A stretch of DNA of 64,000 nt, from contig OW203986.1 in the NCBI GenBank assembly GCA_934047225.1, positions 19,595,221-19,659,220 on the forward strand, written 5' to 3'. The notes under the pieces were generated by a model. That model saw only the letters and a program-made list of their open reading frames with translations. It searched no databases and was not told the DNA's origin. The stretch's first letter is position 1; each line of letters opens with the position of its first letter. Made by a program: the position numbers and the translations under genes. Below are positions 10,694-22,974 of the stretch, piece after piece. Origin of the DNA: Ypsolopha sequella. Its lineage: Eukaryota; Arthropoda; Insecta; Lepidoptera; Ypsolophidae.

Positions 10694-12382
10694 CCCAAGT
10701 AGCATTCGGGGTTCTATATAAGATGTCTAGTCGTTCACATGTACTCCACAAGCTGTGTAAGTCAGCTGTATAAGAGCTGTATAGCTTGCTATAATGCTCT
10801 TATAGAACCAGTTTGGGCACAATTAGACAGCCTTAAGTTCACTATGGCTGTACATTAGCAGTATAATAGCATTATAATAGCAGTTTAAGTAGTAACATCG
10901 GACTTAAGGCTGATTGACGTCACTATATGGGACGCAGTGTGAACCATACAACGTACATGAGTGTAATAAAGAGTAACAAGTGGCTAAATACACAGCCTCA
11001 AATTCAGATGTGTCCTATTATTTCTTTATTTTATTATTAATTTCCTCATTGGTTTGGTTTTGTGTGTGCCATCAGAAACATTAACTCCGGCTGATCAAGA
11101 ATAAAAAAATTATGATAACACGCGGTATACTTAATAATGTTAATGTCATGGGAATGCAACTTTATCGTGAAATGTATACATATTTACAGCTAAAATATTC
11201 ACGCGCCTCTGAAAAAACGCAATATTCATTTTAAAATATTTAAAACTGGCTGAGAGGAAATCTACAATTTTCAGTTTTTGATATTATATTGGCATTATAA
11301 TTATACTACAGTAATTAATTATAACATGAAACCAAAACTCAATCGCTCTATCTGCGTATTTTGTGATAAATCTGCATGATAATTTTGGAGATTTATTTGG
11401 TAAATATTTTAGGTTACGTAGAAAAACATGGTATAAATGAAAAACGGCTATGTGAACTGTTATAACTCCAATTTAATGCAGTACAGCGTATATAGGTTCA
11501 CATGTGTTCTGTTAGAATGCTGTTATCTGTATGAAGTCCCACATTTGTACCACTACAGAGCCAATGTCTATAAATTTATTCTAATGTGAACTTATGTACA
11601 GCTTTAAGATGTATTGCAGGTCAATTGTGTATCATCGTTTAATTCTTTCAATATACTGAAACTTTAGAGATCCGCAATAATAATTATTGTCCGTTAAATC
11701 GCCTAGCCCAGGTACTAAGACAAGTATGAATACCTAAAGTACAAATTTTGTAACAAACTAACAAAAATCACTTTTTGTTTTCGTGTGAGATGCACAGTGG
11801 GATAAGTGTAATAGAATATCACATTCACATTCATGTTCAGCTTACAGCAAATAAGAGTAGTACTTGTGGACAAATAAACTGCTATTGATGTTAATGGACA
11901 ACACATGTAGTCCTTTTAACAGCCTACAGTGCACATGTGAACCATTTAAACACTTCTGTACAGATAGTAAAAAAAGGTTATTTTAATGATCACAAACAAG
12001 TCCTACTACAGCTACTAGCTGTATAACAGTCTAAAACAAGTAAACATAACAGCCTTTGGCTTTTATAAATGACCACGTGTGTTCTATTAAAATGCTAGCT
12101 CTATAACATCGTACAAGTAGGCGGTTAAACAGTGGTTGCCGTATCTCTACCCTCCTATAATGCTCTTAGTCAGACGGCTGACTAAAGGATAGTTGTTAGA
12201 GTATTATTACACCAACAATCGTATAAAAGTATAACTCTACACTTCTATAAGTCCCTTAGACAGGTGTAGGTGTTATTAATCGCAATAATGCAGCTTCTAC
12301 ATCATGAGTGAACTGTAATAATGCTTCAAGTACACCTGGGAACTAAATGTGTACTCTTAAATGGAGTAAAATGCTACTTGGG
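10694..12382. mobile_element. Putative non-autonomous DNA element with 13-bp terminal inverted repeats
   Basis: CCCAAGTAGCATT at 10694-10706 is the exact reverse complement of AATGCTACTTGGG at 12370-12382. The 1.69-kb interior is AT-rich and carries many diverged short motifs of the type ATAATGCTCTTATAGAAC and CTGTATAACAGC. No transposase reading frame is present. I could not see a clear target duplication, so the boundaries rest on the inverted ends alone. Confidence 0.5.
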
Positions 12383-12850
12383 CTGACACTTTCTTTGGGA
12401 GATCAGTAGTGACAATATATTTATATCTATTGTCGGTACTTTAGAAACTAACCTAATGAAATGGTGAGACAGGAAACATTCCCACAAATTAAAATTAATT
12501 TCTTCTTAAAATAATTAAGCTCTCCCGGAAACACGTGCTAACTAATACAAATAAGAGCTCTTAACAAAACAAAACGCCAACCTAAGGGACAGACTTCATC
12601 ACTTTTCATTAAAAGCGCTCTAAGGAAAGGACAGACGCTTATTTAGAAGTAGCGACAAATTTGTACGAGAAGCTACAGATAAATTTTGCACCCCGTGAAG
12701 TAACTGAAATATTAATACGCCCTTCTAATACTGTTTTATTAACTAAACACAATTATACATTTATTGCAGATATTCTATCTCACGAACTCCGTTCGGCTAT
12801 GATTGTAGTAGTGACGTATACGAGTACAGATAAGCGCGATTTGTGTGTCC

Positions 12851-12947
12851 CTCACACCACAATCCTCACTCTGAAAACTTCATTTAAATCAAAATATTTC
12901 GAATTGTTATTCCGAAGTTATAGGTTGGTGAGGATTATGGTGTGAAG
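12851..12947. repeat. Small inverted-repeat element, ~97 bp
   Basis: CTCACACCACAATCCTCAC is mirrored by GTGAGGATTATGGTGTGAAG about 60 bp later, with one or two mismatches. Confidence 0.55.
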
Positions 12948-13057
12948 GTCAATTTCCTATCCTTGTGTTTTAATGGGATTCACTTTAAGTTCATGTTGTC
13001 TATTCCATTCGGATATATGTGTCAAATCTCAATTCGTCTCTGCAATTTGCACATTAA

Positions 13058-13435
13058 AGGTCATTGAGTTTGGCCTGGCTATAAAATTGGAGATCATCAG
13101 CGTAAAAGTGGTAGGAAGATGAAAGATGTTGAGAGATATTATTGATAAATAAAGCGAAGAGGAGAGGAGATAGGACACCACCTTGAGGAACACCATCAGA
13201 AATGCCACACCAGTTGGAGAGTGAATCGTCTATACATATGCGCTGCCTGCGTCCTTGTAGATAACTACGAAACCAATCAATTAACGTTGGAGATATATTA
13301 AGAGATCGAAGTAATACCCATAGAACATCAAGTCAACGGTGCTGAAAGCATTACTGAAATCCAAAAGTGTCAAAACTGTAAGCTTTCCGTTTTCCATGCC
13401 CAAGCAAATGTCATCGATTTTTTGTAAAAATGCCG
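13058..13435 (-). pseudogene. LINE reverse transcriptase relic, downstream part
   Basis: Read on the minus strand, fragments of a non-LTR reverse transcriptase appear in order: LLDFSNAFSTVD (palm, first Asp), NISPTLIDWFRSYLQGRRQR, DGVPQGGVLSPLLFALFIN and YHFYADDLQFY (catalytic YADD). Small frameshifts separate them, so the copy is dead. It continues at 14433-14549 on the other side of a DNA-transposon insertion. Confidence 0.85.
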
Positions 13436-13437
13436 TA

Positions 13438-14430
13438 CACTGAAACAAATATGGCTAATCAAGTTAAAATTATGCTTGATTGAAAAAAATATGACTAAAT
13501 CATTTAAGAAAATATCAGAAATAATTAATGATGGTTTATTGTCACAATAAAGCTAAAATGATTGCACTTTCATCAAATCGACAATGTTCAGTTTTATTAA
13601 TTTACTTTATTACTTTCGGGAACATAGTGAGTTCTATTAATCTCTTCATTGGATCTATCAAGTTGCTATATCAACGTTACTCTTCTCAAATAATTGATGT
13701 AATAAAGTTACTTATTAATTTACATAATGAAGCCTATTTCATTTAATAACCAAATAGTTATAAAATGATCAACATCTTATTTAATTTAATAGATAGGTAA
13801 TAGTTTTAAACATACGTGAACATAGATCTTATCAAGTAGGTTAATGGCTCTAAATACTTTTATGTCACATTCTAATAAGTTAACTAATATTCCTGCATCG
13901 CGATATCAAAGTTTTTCTGCTTTGTTAGTATAAGTATCAGTGGGGTGTATGCGAAAGTATACAGACCCACAATCGGTTTAGCAGTACTTCCTTCTACATC
14001 ACGTCGTGTCACAAGTAAGAGCGTACATGCAATCAGGCTAAATATATAAATGACAGGTAAAACAAAAAAAGACAATCAATATATGTCACGTGTCATTCTA
14101 GATACAAATATAATAATCAAATATCAAATCAAAATCGTTTGAATTTTTTACTTGAAAAAAAGACAATTTAATAATATAAAATTATAATATCTATCAAGTC
14201 ACTTGATTAAAGTTATCAATCTTTTATTATTATGTACAAAGCTGAGGCTATCACATAATAATCAGACTTGATTAAATTGACAACTACTTGTTTGAATCTA
14301 CTAAGACTACTTGTTACACTTCTTAATCAAGATGACTTTATTGCCGGAATTATAATACTTTATGTGCTCGTATATAAATAAGTAACTTGATGGTCATAAA
14401 CATTTTTATAATATGTTTTTTTTTTCAGTG
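13438..14430. mobile_element. Mariner-like MITE (993 bp) inserted in a LINE relic, TA duplication
   Basis: The ends CACTGAAAC... and ...TTTCAGTG are inverted and flanked by TA at 13436-13437 and 14431-14432. Removing the element and one TA rejoins the interrupted reverse-transcriptase frame, which fixes the boundaries. TA duplication and CACTG-type ends are features of Tc1/mariner elements. The interior is AT-rich with no transposase motif, so it is non-autonomous. Confidence 0.8.
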
Positions 14431-14432
14431 TA

Positions 14433-14549
14433 ACTGTACTGTAACTGGAACAGAAACCGGATTGGAGAGGGTTTAAGATTCGGTTTTGGGTTAAAAAGTG
14501 ACTTAACTGCTGGAATACAAGACGTTCAAGGATCTTGGACAGGATCCTT
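14433..14549 (-). pseudogene. LINE reverse transcriptase relic, upstream part
   Basis: The minus strand encodes LSKILERLVFQQLSHFL, then TQNRILNPLQSGFCSSYST, the conserved block just before the fragment at 13435 (TVT-AFLQKIDD). It is in the frame of the downstream part when the MITE is removed. Confidence 0.85.
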
Positions 14550-14664
14550 ATAAAGTATCTACTTAAGATAAGTTAAACTTAAGTTAAAATGTGCTTTAAT
14601 TGCCTGTATAGCGGAAACCAGCTGTGCAGAATAAATTTTATAATATGAATAAATTGTAAGTTTG

Positions 14665-15145
14665 CCCCGAACTATAAACTCGCGATGTACCTTTTACAAC
14701 CCCATATCTTGGCAACCCCTTTACACTTAAAAAATATTTTTATCTCATTTCCTTGCCCTTCAAATTTCATGACGTTTCGATATTAGAGTTATTGTCGGAC
14801 AAGCATTCATACATACAAACGCCGGACTGTTAAAGAGCTCGCTTGTTCAACAAACCTGTTTTGAGTTAGCACCTTTAATATGAGCTTACACAGCAGAATT
14901 TGTTTTCACCGAACGAGCGAGCGAAGTTCTCCGAGTCTATTTGAACAATCCGGCGTTTGTATGTATTTACGAATACTTGTCCGACAATAACTCGAGTATC
15001 GTTGATGAGAACGTCATGTAATTTGGTAAGCAAATAAATTAGACAAAAAAAAATTAAGTTTGAACATGAACCAAATCGGTCAAAGGGTTTCTGAGATATG
15101 GGGTTGTAACAGGGAGTCCGCGAGTTCACAGTTCGGGACGAACCA
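14665..15145. repeat. Long foldback repeat, ~480 bp
   Basis: CGAACTATAAACTCGCGATG and ACAACCCCATATCTTGG on the left mirror AGATATGGGGTTGTAAC and CGCGAGTTCACAGTTCGGG on the right. The inner arms CGGACAAGCATTCATACATA / TATTTACGAATACTTGTCCG also pair. A 116-residue antisense ORF here (14875-15225) has no recognisable domain. Confidence 0.7.
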
Positions 15146-15229
15146 CTAGTTATTGAAAGCGAAAATATGCGTTGAACCGCGACATAATTGTCTCTTAAAA
15201 GAAAGTAAGAGAGGGTTAGCCACAATCTG

Positions 15230-16990
15230 AGCCGAATTTGGCGCGAGTAAGAATGAGATAGAAGTCATAGTATAGCATCATATTTTACATTTTGTTATTG
15301 TTTCGGCCAGTAGAACTATGACGTTGACGTCGACGCTTGCGGAATTAATAAATTAAATCAATGTCGAAGGAAAACAAAAATAGAAGGAAATAAACTGGTA
15401 TTTTTAAACAAAACTACACTCCCAATAAAACGACAACCCTGCGTAAATTCTTAAAAAGATTGTCAGTCATAAAAAACGAGGACCAAGTTATTGCATTTGT
15501 TGCAGCAAAAATACGAGCAACGCATTCGAAAAAAACGAAATTTGAAAGTCCAGCCGACTGTTATTTCAAGGCAGAAGAATTGAGGTATATCCAAGGCTAA
15601 TCATCGTATGCAGACTGGACGCCCTGCTTACGCTAAAAAATGGACATTCTAATAAGAAACGAGGGCATTGTTTACCTGAAACTGTTAAGTTAAATAGACC
15701 CAATGCACTGTAAAATGTATTGCTGATTTTTACCTACTTTATTTCCATAAATTTTTTTTACGTTTTAATAAAATAAATACTATGATAATTCTAGTTTATT
15801 TTTATGTCTGTTTTAAATATACATCAGAAAGAAAATGCTTTTATACACGCCCCGAAACTCTATACATAATATCATCAATTCATCAGTAACCATGAATTAA
15901 TTCGTAACAGCTTTGTCCATTAGAAAATACACAACATCCGTATAATATTGCGACTAAACGTGCTGGTTCATACACAGATATTAGCTTTACGCCACCAGGA
16001 TAATTTCTTATTTTTGTTACCAATCACATAATTTTTGTAACCGCTCTGTTTGTCGAACATGTACATTGTCAATGGCCAGAGAAATTCCATAGCATGACAG
16101 TTTTATGTATTTTTCAGTTAAGACATTTTAAAATATTGTTTTTATTTATATATTTATTATCAATTTTAAATGTTTCTTTACTCCATTGGTTCCAGTGGTT
16201 CATTTTACTATTTACTTTTGGACATAATATAATAAATTCTTCTTTGTTGTAAATAGAAGTGAAGTTGATTATTCAGGAATATATAAGGTATGTGCCGTAG
16301 AAAGTTTTGATAAATTATTAAAGAAATAAAGTAAAATTAACTACTTGTATAAGTGTGTATGGCAAATATTCTAACAGGAGAGCACAACCATTATTAAAAC
16401 TCTGTACTTTTTAACCCTCAAAAGCATTTGAGGTTTCGTAAGCTATGCGATAATTGCGTACCTCTAGACTATGGTCTTTAGTGTAGATATCTGTTGATTG
16501 AGTAAGATATATGGATATAGAAAGAAGTACATTTAAAAAAAACGCATGGCTATTTTAAAACAATTGCAAAACCCCTGCATAATTTTAAACTTCGAACAGC
16601 AAACCAGCTAGGGGTGTCAACACTCCACACGTATACCTAGCCACTAAATTCCAGTTAGGTCCGGATTTACGGCACCGCATGCCGCGACATGTGTGAACCG
16701 ACCGCCGCCGCAGCTGCCCGCTGGCATCGCCGACAAAAGAAAGAAAAAGTTTTTTCGCAGTGCAGTCTTTAAACTCATATTTTTCTTCTAATCCGCACGC
16801 TTTTAACTGCCAACAATCCCCGTTTACAATGCTGTGGTAGGTTGTATAAAGGCAGTATATCGAACGATTTTCTTACACAATAGAAAATAGTATTTTATTT
16901 TCTAAATATATTTTCTTATTTTTAATATTACCTTTGAATGGCTTTTTATTGATAGATGATATATTTAAACAACAAAATAAATAGATACGA
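15230..16990. other. Gene-free intronic stretch
   Basis: AT-rich DNA inside the long intron of the DIP-like gene. A GC-rich phrase at 16655-16740 stands out but has no recognisable feature. No exon or transposon was identified. Confidence 0.4.
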
Positions 16991-17700
16991 TGTACTTCGA
17001 CTCCTTATGGAATTGTCATCAGAATTCGACTGATTTTATTTTCTATTACTGTTGTAATGGTTACTTTCACTTGGACATAAGCTATAGTTTGTTTTCTGGG
17101 AACGGGCACTTTCCTAGGGATATAGCCATTAATTATATTCTCGCGTATAATTTTTGGAACTACAGAACCGATTTTGAAAATTATTTCACTGTTGTAAACA
17201 AATATTTCAAAAGTAAAGATAAGCCCTTACCGTAGTATAACAGCATCAAAATGTATCCACCTTTCAATGGGTGACACTCACACGTTTGGAATCAGTGCTC
17301 ATCTGAGCACTGTGATAGTTGGACGCCTTAAGTGCACTTAAAGTTTTGAATTTTTGCGACTTTAGTAGTCTGACCAGTTCGCTGACCGTAGGTAGACAGA
17401 TTGCGCGCTCATAAGTGTGCGCGCGTCAGCATTATGTTAACGCACACATTTAAAAATAATGCAATAGATCTTAGGTTCCAGGGCCCATCTAAACTTTTTA
17501 AATCTTTGGTTGTAAAAGATAGACTCTTCACTTGGACATGGACTGGACATAGACTATAGTTCGTTTTTTCCTACATTTACCCTAGTTTGTTCCCTGGGAA
17601 CGGGCAGTTCTACTGAACTTCTTTTGAAAATTCTTTCACCTATTTAATGGTTAGACTCTCCATTTAAACATGGTGTATTGTTTGTTCCCTAAACCAACTA
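16990..17700 (+). repeat. Two fragments of an RTE-type LINE 3' region
   Basis: 17060-17210 and 17515-17690 share CTTGGACATAAGCTATAGTT / CTGGACATAGACTATAGTTC, CTGGGAACGGGCA and TTTTGAAAATTATTTCAC / TTTTGAAAATTCTTTCACC. These phrases belong to a 3' untranslated region widely dispersed in Lepidoptera. No intact coding part is nearby. Confidence 0.55.
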
Positions 17701-18221
17701 CATATTTATCTGCATCAGTAAGTAACTTTCAAACAAAAAGTAAAAAATAAATTGTAGTTTTGAAGAACTAAACAATACGCATTTGTCGCGACAAATTATA
17801 AAATATGTAATTTACACTTGTCGCTTCTTTATGTTCAATTACAATGCCAAAGAACGTGGGCGCTTTGTCGAAATTAATTAACTAAGAAACGTAACAAAAA
17901 GCACCTACACTTTTTGGCGTAGTCATGATCACTTCTTAGTGTAAATTTCATTATTTTATAGATACTTTCTCAACACGAGCGCTATAACCTAAAGGTAACC
18001 AACCGCCAAGGATTTGCATCACAAATCAAATGTGGGTCGTGCCTACTATCATGTTACTGCAAACTACTTACATATGTGAGTTATGTTTGCTACAGGCTTT
18101 ACGACAATTTGGCTACGGGGATTTATTATTATAGCTCAGAGCATCGTTTTCGCCTCAACTTTCTTGGCTTTATCTAGGAAAAAGGAAGCAGTTTATGTAT
18201 TTAAAAAAAAAACACCTCTTG

Positions 18222-18292
18222 TCACGCATACTCACACACACACACATACACACCCTCTCTCACACATTCGCACACAAACACACCCTCTCTAG
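18222..18292 (+). repeat. CA-rich microsatellite
   Basis: Imperfect (CA)n, for example ACTCACACACACACACATAC, followed by ACACCCTCTCTCACAC. Low-complexity sequence only. Confidence 0.85.
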
Positions 18293-18499
18293 ATATTATA
18301 TAATTTACTTTTTTCTTTAAGTTTTTTGCCTAAATTTATTTTATTTAGTTTATTTTCATGACAAATTAACTGATGTATAAATTAAACTAAAACAAAAACT
18401 CCGACACATTGGGAGCTCAAAAATATAACAAAGCCGTGATCAGAACCTGAAAAATACATATAAATTTAATACAAATAACGAAACTCTTCGAACGTAACA

Positions 18500-19095
18500 A
18501 AAACTCATCGCAGCGCAACCGGCACAGTACACAGTGCAGTATGCATCAGATTTAGATGCAGTAATAGAAGCAACCGAGCCAGCTATTATACGTTCTAGCG
18601 AGCCACCCGCGCAAAAAGCGGACCAAATTCTATTACGGACCCATACGCAACAAAGACCGCTACAAATTGCTTTAGGCTACAGTCACAATATTTACTTTTA
18701 CATAACGAAACGGCCGGGAAAAATGAAAATTCCGTTCACAGTATTTCAGAGTTATTGTTTCCTTCCATATATCAAACACACATATTTAAGCGGCGCTTTT
18801 ATCAAAAACTCAGAGTGCGACATTAACTACTTTCGGCCAACAGGCTGCAGGACAAACAGACAGGGGCAGACGGCTCTTCTGCGGCCCATAAATTGCGAGG
18901 GCTACAAATTAAATTAGGTAATACAGGCGTGACGAGCAGGACAAGCGGCGGGGCGGGCGGCGCGGGGCGGCTAGGCGGCCGCAGCCGACACGGAATGGGA
19001 GTGTCCGGCCGCTCCGAGCCGACAGCATCCCCTACAGAGCCGCTAACTCCATGTTTTTGCGACTATTTCCACCGTTTAAACACCCACCGGTAGAT
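18500..19095. other. GC-rich, low-stop intronic block of unknown function
   Basis: Within an AT-rich intron, this block is rich in non-repetitive GC sequence, with CpG-dense DNA at 18940-19030 (CGGGGCGGCTAGGCGGCCGC). Open frames of 127 (18534-18917) and 66 codons exist but look like no known protein and have no splice-site support. It could be a regulatory element, a promoter of an unannotated transcript or an unrecognised exon. Confidence 0.35.
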
Positions 19096-19099
19096 TTAA

Positions 19100-20990
19100 T
19101 GGTCAGAGATTAACTTTTTTAATGACTCGCCCCGTCTTTTTATACAGTTCGTCCGTTTGTTTGCGAGAAGCAATAACAGAAGTTTTCTATTAAAATTTTC
19201 TGAGCATTAAAGTTTTTATAATCGCTCTTTTAAACACTTTTCTCTCCGTTTCTTTTAAATTTGTTCGCTCTTGTTGTACTAATCTTACAATAGTTACCAG
19301 TCACACCCAGAACTTGGAGGAATTATTAATTAGGCAGTCCAAGCACAAACAAATGAATAGCCTGTTCCAACGGTCAACAACGAGGTGTCAACGGCAGACC
19401 CACAGATCTGTGGTCAACTCTCAACCGCGTCTGACCACGACCTCGTCTTACTGGCACCAGTCAATGACTTGCTTCTGACCGCAGTTAGCCATTAATAATC
19501 CAATATTATCTCGAAGAAAACAATGAAACAGAATGTCGACAAAAAACATTTTTAGTTAGACGTACTCCTCTAAATCTGGTTCAAAATAAACACGTTGAAA
19601 GGTTAACAATGCCGAGATACTACAAAGTAAGATCACAGACAATATAATACTATACGAAAAGTACACTCTTTAACAATAAGCATTTGTACACATTCGTTTG
19701 TTTATCCGAAAATAAACCAACATTCAAAATTATTTACCAAGTCCAATTATTTTGCATATTTAATATTTCCCAAGCACCTCATGGAATAAAAATTTCAATT
19801 ACATAATCTTTGCGAGTGAAAAGCTTTCGTGGCCGGATAGGAATAAAAATAAACTGTTCCCGCAAAATAAAACGAGCAAAGAAGAATGCAAGCAATTTTT
19901 AATATAGCACGAGCAAAGCCACGTGACCCTCTCCCCCCTCCAGCCACAGTTTAATGTATCTAACGACGAAAATACTGCCCAATCGTTCACCCCTTATAAG
20001 TTTAAAAGTCGTATGTTTTCTTGCGAGAGAAAAATATAAAAGAAACCTAGGTATGCAAATAAATAATGCATGCGATGCATGATTGAGTTGCAGTACGGGT
20101 AAGCTTTTCAGAAAACGGATTGCGATACTTGCGACGTCGGCGAGTCGTATCGAATAGAGCCAGTCACCACACTTTATAATGTTTTGCTCTGTTTTTCTAC
20201 TCTGTATATCTATCTGTCGGTCTATCCGGCATAACTCACAAACGGCTGAGCTGATTAAAGGGATGTTTGGCATTTTACAAAGGAAAAGAGCTCTTGCCGG
20301 GGTAGCAATCTCCACAGTAGTCTTTTAATAGACCATTCTTTTATATATTTATATGACTCGATACTTGCTTTCTCCTTTTTCTATTTCATAATAGCGTTTC
20401 GTGACATTTTGAAAATTCATGTATGGTCATGGCGTATTTTTATTCTTATCACCTATCTTTGGAAGGAATAGCCAGAGTCTCATTTAATGCATGTGAATCT
20501 ACAACTTTGTTAATCTCAATCTAGTCTCAAGTTGTTCTATACCATTGACTGAATAAGCTCTTCAAATATATAAATATTGAAAAAGGCATATTATAAACTA
20601 AATGAATATTTGGATGATGGTGAAGCATGGTGTTACGGTGATAGGTTATAATTTAATTAAATAGTATAATTTCTTAACTTATGATTCCTCTAAGGTGTAA
20701 ACATTAATTGATTACAGACTGTAAAAGGAAAAGGACTATATTAGACAGGTAGACAAAGATATATATGTTTTTCTTTTTTTCATTAACCTGAATTCCTGCT
20801 GTCTTGTCTTGTCTTTTCTTATCCCTTGGTTAAAGTAGAAATAAGTCATATATTGTATAGTATAAGTTTTATGTTGAAAAAAAAAAGACATAATCTTGCT
20901 AAGTTTCTTGCCCTTCTTCTTAGCAAGACCAATCGAATGGGCGGAGGTAGGCATGTATTTATATATGTAACCTATTAGTATGTAGTATAT
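19100..20990. other. Gene-free intronic stretch
   Basis: Mostly AT-rich unique sequence. The phrase at 20205-20290 (CTGTCGGTCTATCCGGCATA) resembles a dispersed repeat tail. No exon or clear element boundary was found. Confidence 0.4.
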
Positions 20991-20993
20991 AGG

Positions 20994-21110
20994 ATGGGAT
21001 TTGGTCGGCCGCCTGGATTCGTGCTGGGGGCTCGGTTGGTGATCATTAAACCTTGTTCCTGGTCCCTGGCCGGGTCTCCGGTATGGGTTCGGGCGGCTGA
21101 TTGGATTTTA
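20994..21110 (+). repeat. GC-rich dispersed repeat fragment
   Basis: GTTCCTGGTCCCTGG...GGTATGGGTTCGGGCGGCTG is repeated in inverted orientation at 25535-25583 (CAACCGCCCGAATTCATACT...). Boundaries unknown. Confidence 0.5.
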
Positions 21111-21569
21111 CCTTGTATAATATATATTTTACCTATCATTTTAATCGTAAATATATTGCTACATAAATTAAATAAACCTTTAATTTAGTTCATGTACATT
21201 TATTATTTTATTACATATATTTTCTTTATTAGATTAAATTTGACGTGTAAAAAGTGTATATATCTATACCTGCTTTGCAAAATAAACTATTTGAAATTTG
21301 AAATATGGTTACACCTTTCTGTTACACGTTGTATATAAAAGAAAACTCTGCTAACTGACCGAGTTATCAACGCATAGTCCAAACGCTTGCAACTAGGAAC
21401 ATGACGAATGTAGGTTAATTGTATGACGTAGGCATCCGCAAAGAAATAATTTTAGGAAATTCCCTTGGGATTGAGAGAATCGGGATCCATGCGAGCAACG
21501 CTGCGGGTCGCCCGCTTGTGTCAAAAAAAGAGAAAAATTAACTTTAAAATATATATAATACCTATATTG

Positions 21570-21905
21570 TCACGACATGAATCCCCGAGGGGGTGTCAGA
21601 AGTGTTCCGAGTGTGGACTGTGAAATGCATGTCACAATCTACACTCGGTACACCCGCGTTTCACCGGCGATTATAACTTCCCATCGTGACGGGTGGTGAG
21701 GTCTACCGCCGTACTTCGGGCACAAATGCGCGCTTTTTGGGGCGTACAGGTTTTCGCACGTTGTTTTCCTTCACCGTTCAGCAAGTGGTAAAATACAAAT
21801 ACTATGCGCATAAATTCAGAAAAACTTATCGGTGCATGCCAGAGCGGGGATCAAATTTGGATCTCAAGATTGTTCTACCCTTGAACCACCGCTGCTTTTT
21901 AAATG
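21570..21905 (+). repeat. Lepidopteran dispersed repeat with tRNA-like tail
   Basis: It contains a partial palindrome (GTGTGGACTGTGAAATGC / TGTCACAATCTACAC) and the commonly seen phrase TTTTCCTTCACCGTTCAGC. At its end, GGTGCATGCC, GGGGATCAAATTTGG and CCCTTGAACCACCGCTGC resemble a decayed antisense tRNA-type segment found in many lepidopteran repeats. Confidence 0.5.
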
Positions 21906-21999
21906 TTTAAATCGTTTAAAACCTTTACGTATTTATTTAAGCCACAGGTCGAACAAAACATGGAGAAAAAAAGAAGTGACGAAGATATATTGATCTATC

Positions 22000-22720
22000 T
22001 CTTCAATCTTGTCATACAATCTCTTCTATTTCGGGTATCTTTGAATTTAACATTCTTCTTCAGTATGTCACCAATTTGGTCAGCATTGGACCTTCAAGGG
22101 TGGCCTGGTCAAGTTTTATCTTCCACTTCCGCACCATAAATTTCTTTCGTCACTCCACTTTCATTCATACCCTCTATATGTCCAAACCACCGAAGCATTC
22201 CTTTTTATATTTTAGTCACTACATCTTTCAGGCTACACCGATCCCGTATGTCGATATTATTTACTCTATCATTGTCAAACTACACATACTTCGTTAGGAA
22301 TGCATTTTCACTGCATTCACTCTACTTTGATGTTTATCTTGCCATACCCTACATTCACTACCATACCATACAAGCCAATATTTTAATCGTACCTTTGCAG
22401 TCATATTTTGGCTGCCCATATTTCCTGCATTCACTCTTCTTTCGATGTCATCGTCACAGTTTCCATTGCGCGTAAATAGATAACCCAGATAGACAAACTC
22501 GTTAACCCGTTCTACTTCCTCGTCTCTAATCTAAACTTTGCACAGTACCGCTTAATCCCTCTCTAGCGCCATCGGTTTCTGTATGTTATTTTCATTCCTT
22601 TCCTTTAAAGTCACCACCCATATTGTTACCATCTCTTGCTTGTCCGTCGATAAAGCAAGAACAACTTAGTCATCGGCGTATAAGAGGCATTTGATGCGTA
22701 ACCCCTCTATCATACATTCA
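22000..22720 (-). pseudogene. RTE-type LINE reverse transcriptase C-terminal relic
   Basis: Minus-strand reading gives, with several frameshifts and stops, phrases of the C-terminal end of lepidopteran RTE-like polymerases: MLRWFGHIEGMNESGVTKEI, NADQIGDILKK and RNRRDCMTRL. Upstream, decayed pieces of the preceding domain are visible. A second copy of the same C-terminal end is at 29500-29710. Confidence 0.75.
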
Positions 22721-22974
22721 CGCTCTTTTAAATAACAAAAAAAATTTTTTTACTTTATTTATCTTATTGTACAGATTAGTAAACATGTTAATATTTAAGC
22801 TTACTACGTATATGTAACTCAATATTGAGTCAAACCTAGCATGGTTTATCAATATTGTTAAAATAAAAAATTGCTACTGTGTACGACCCGAGGAATGCTT
22901 TGCACAATATATTTCACTGCATGCAATTTGAACGTTGTTGTGGTGTCTGTATTTAATAATAGGTCTTCACATAT

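Noticed and set aside
14875..15225. 116-codon antisense ORF
   Set aside because: It falls in the arm and flank of a long foldback repeat and shows no domain or splice support.
18534..18917. 127-codon ORF in the intron
   Set aside because: No homology I can recognise and no good acceptor or donor; kept only as part of a GC-rich block.
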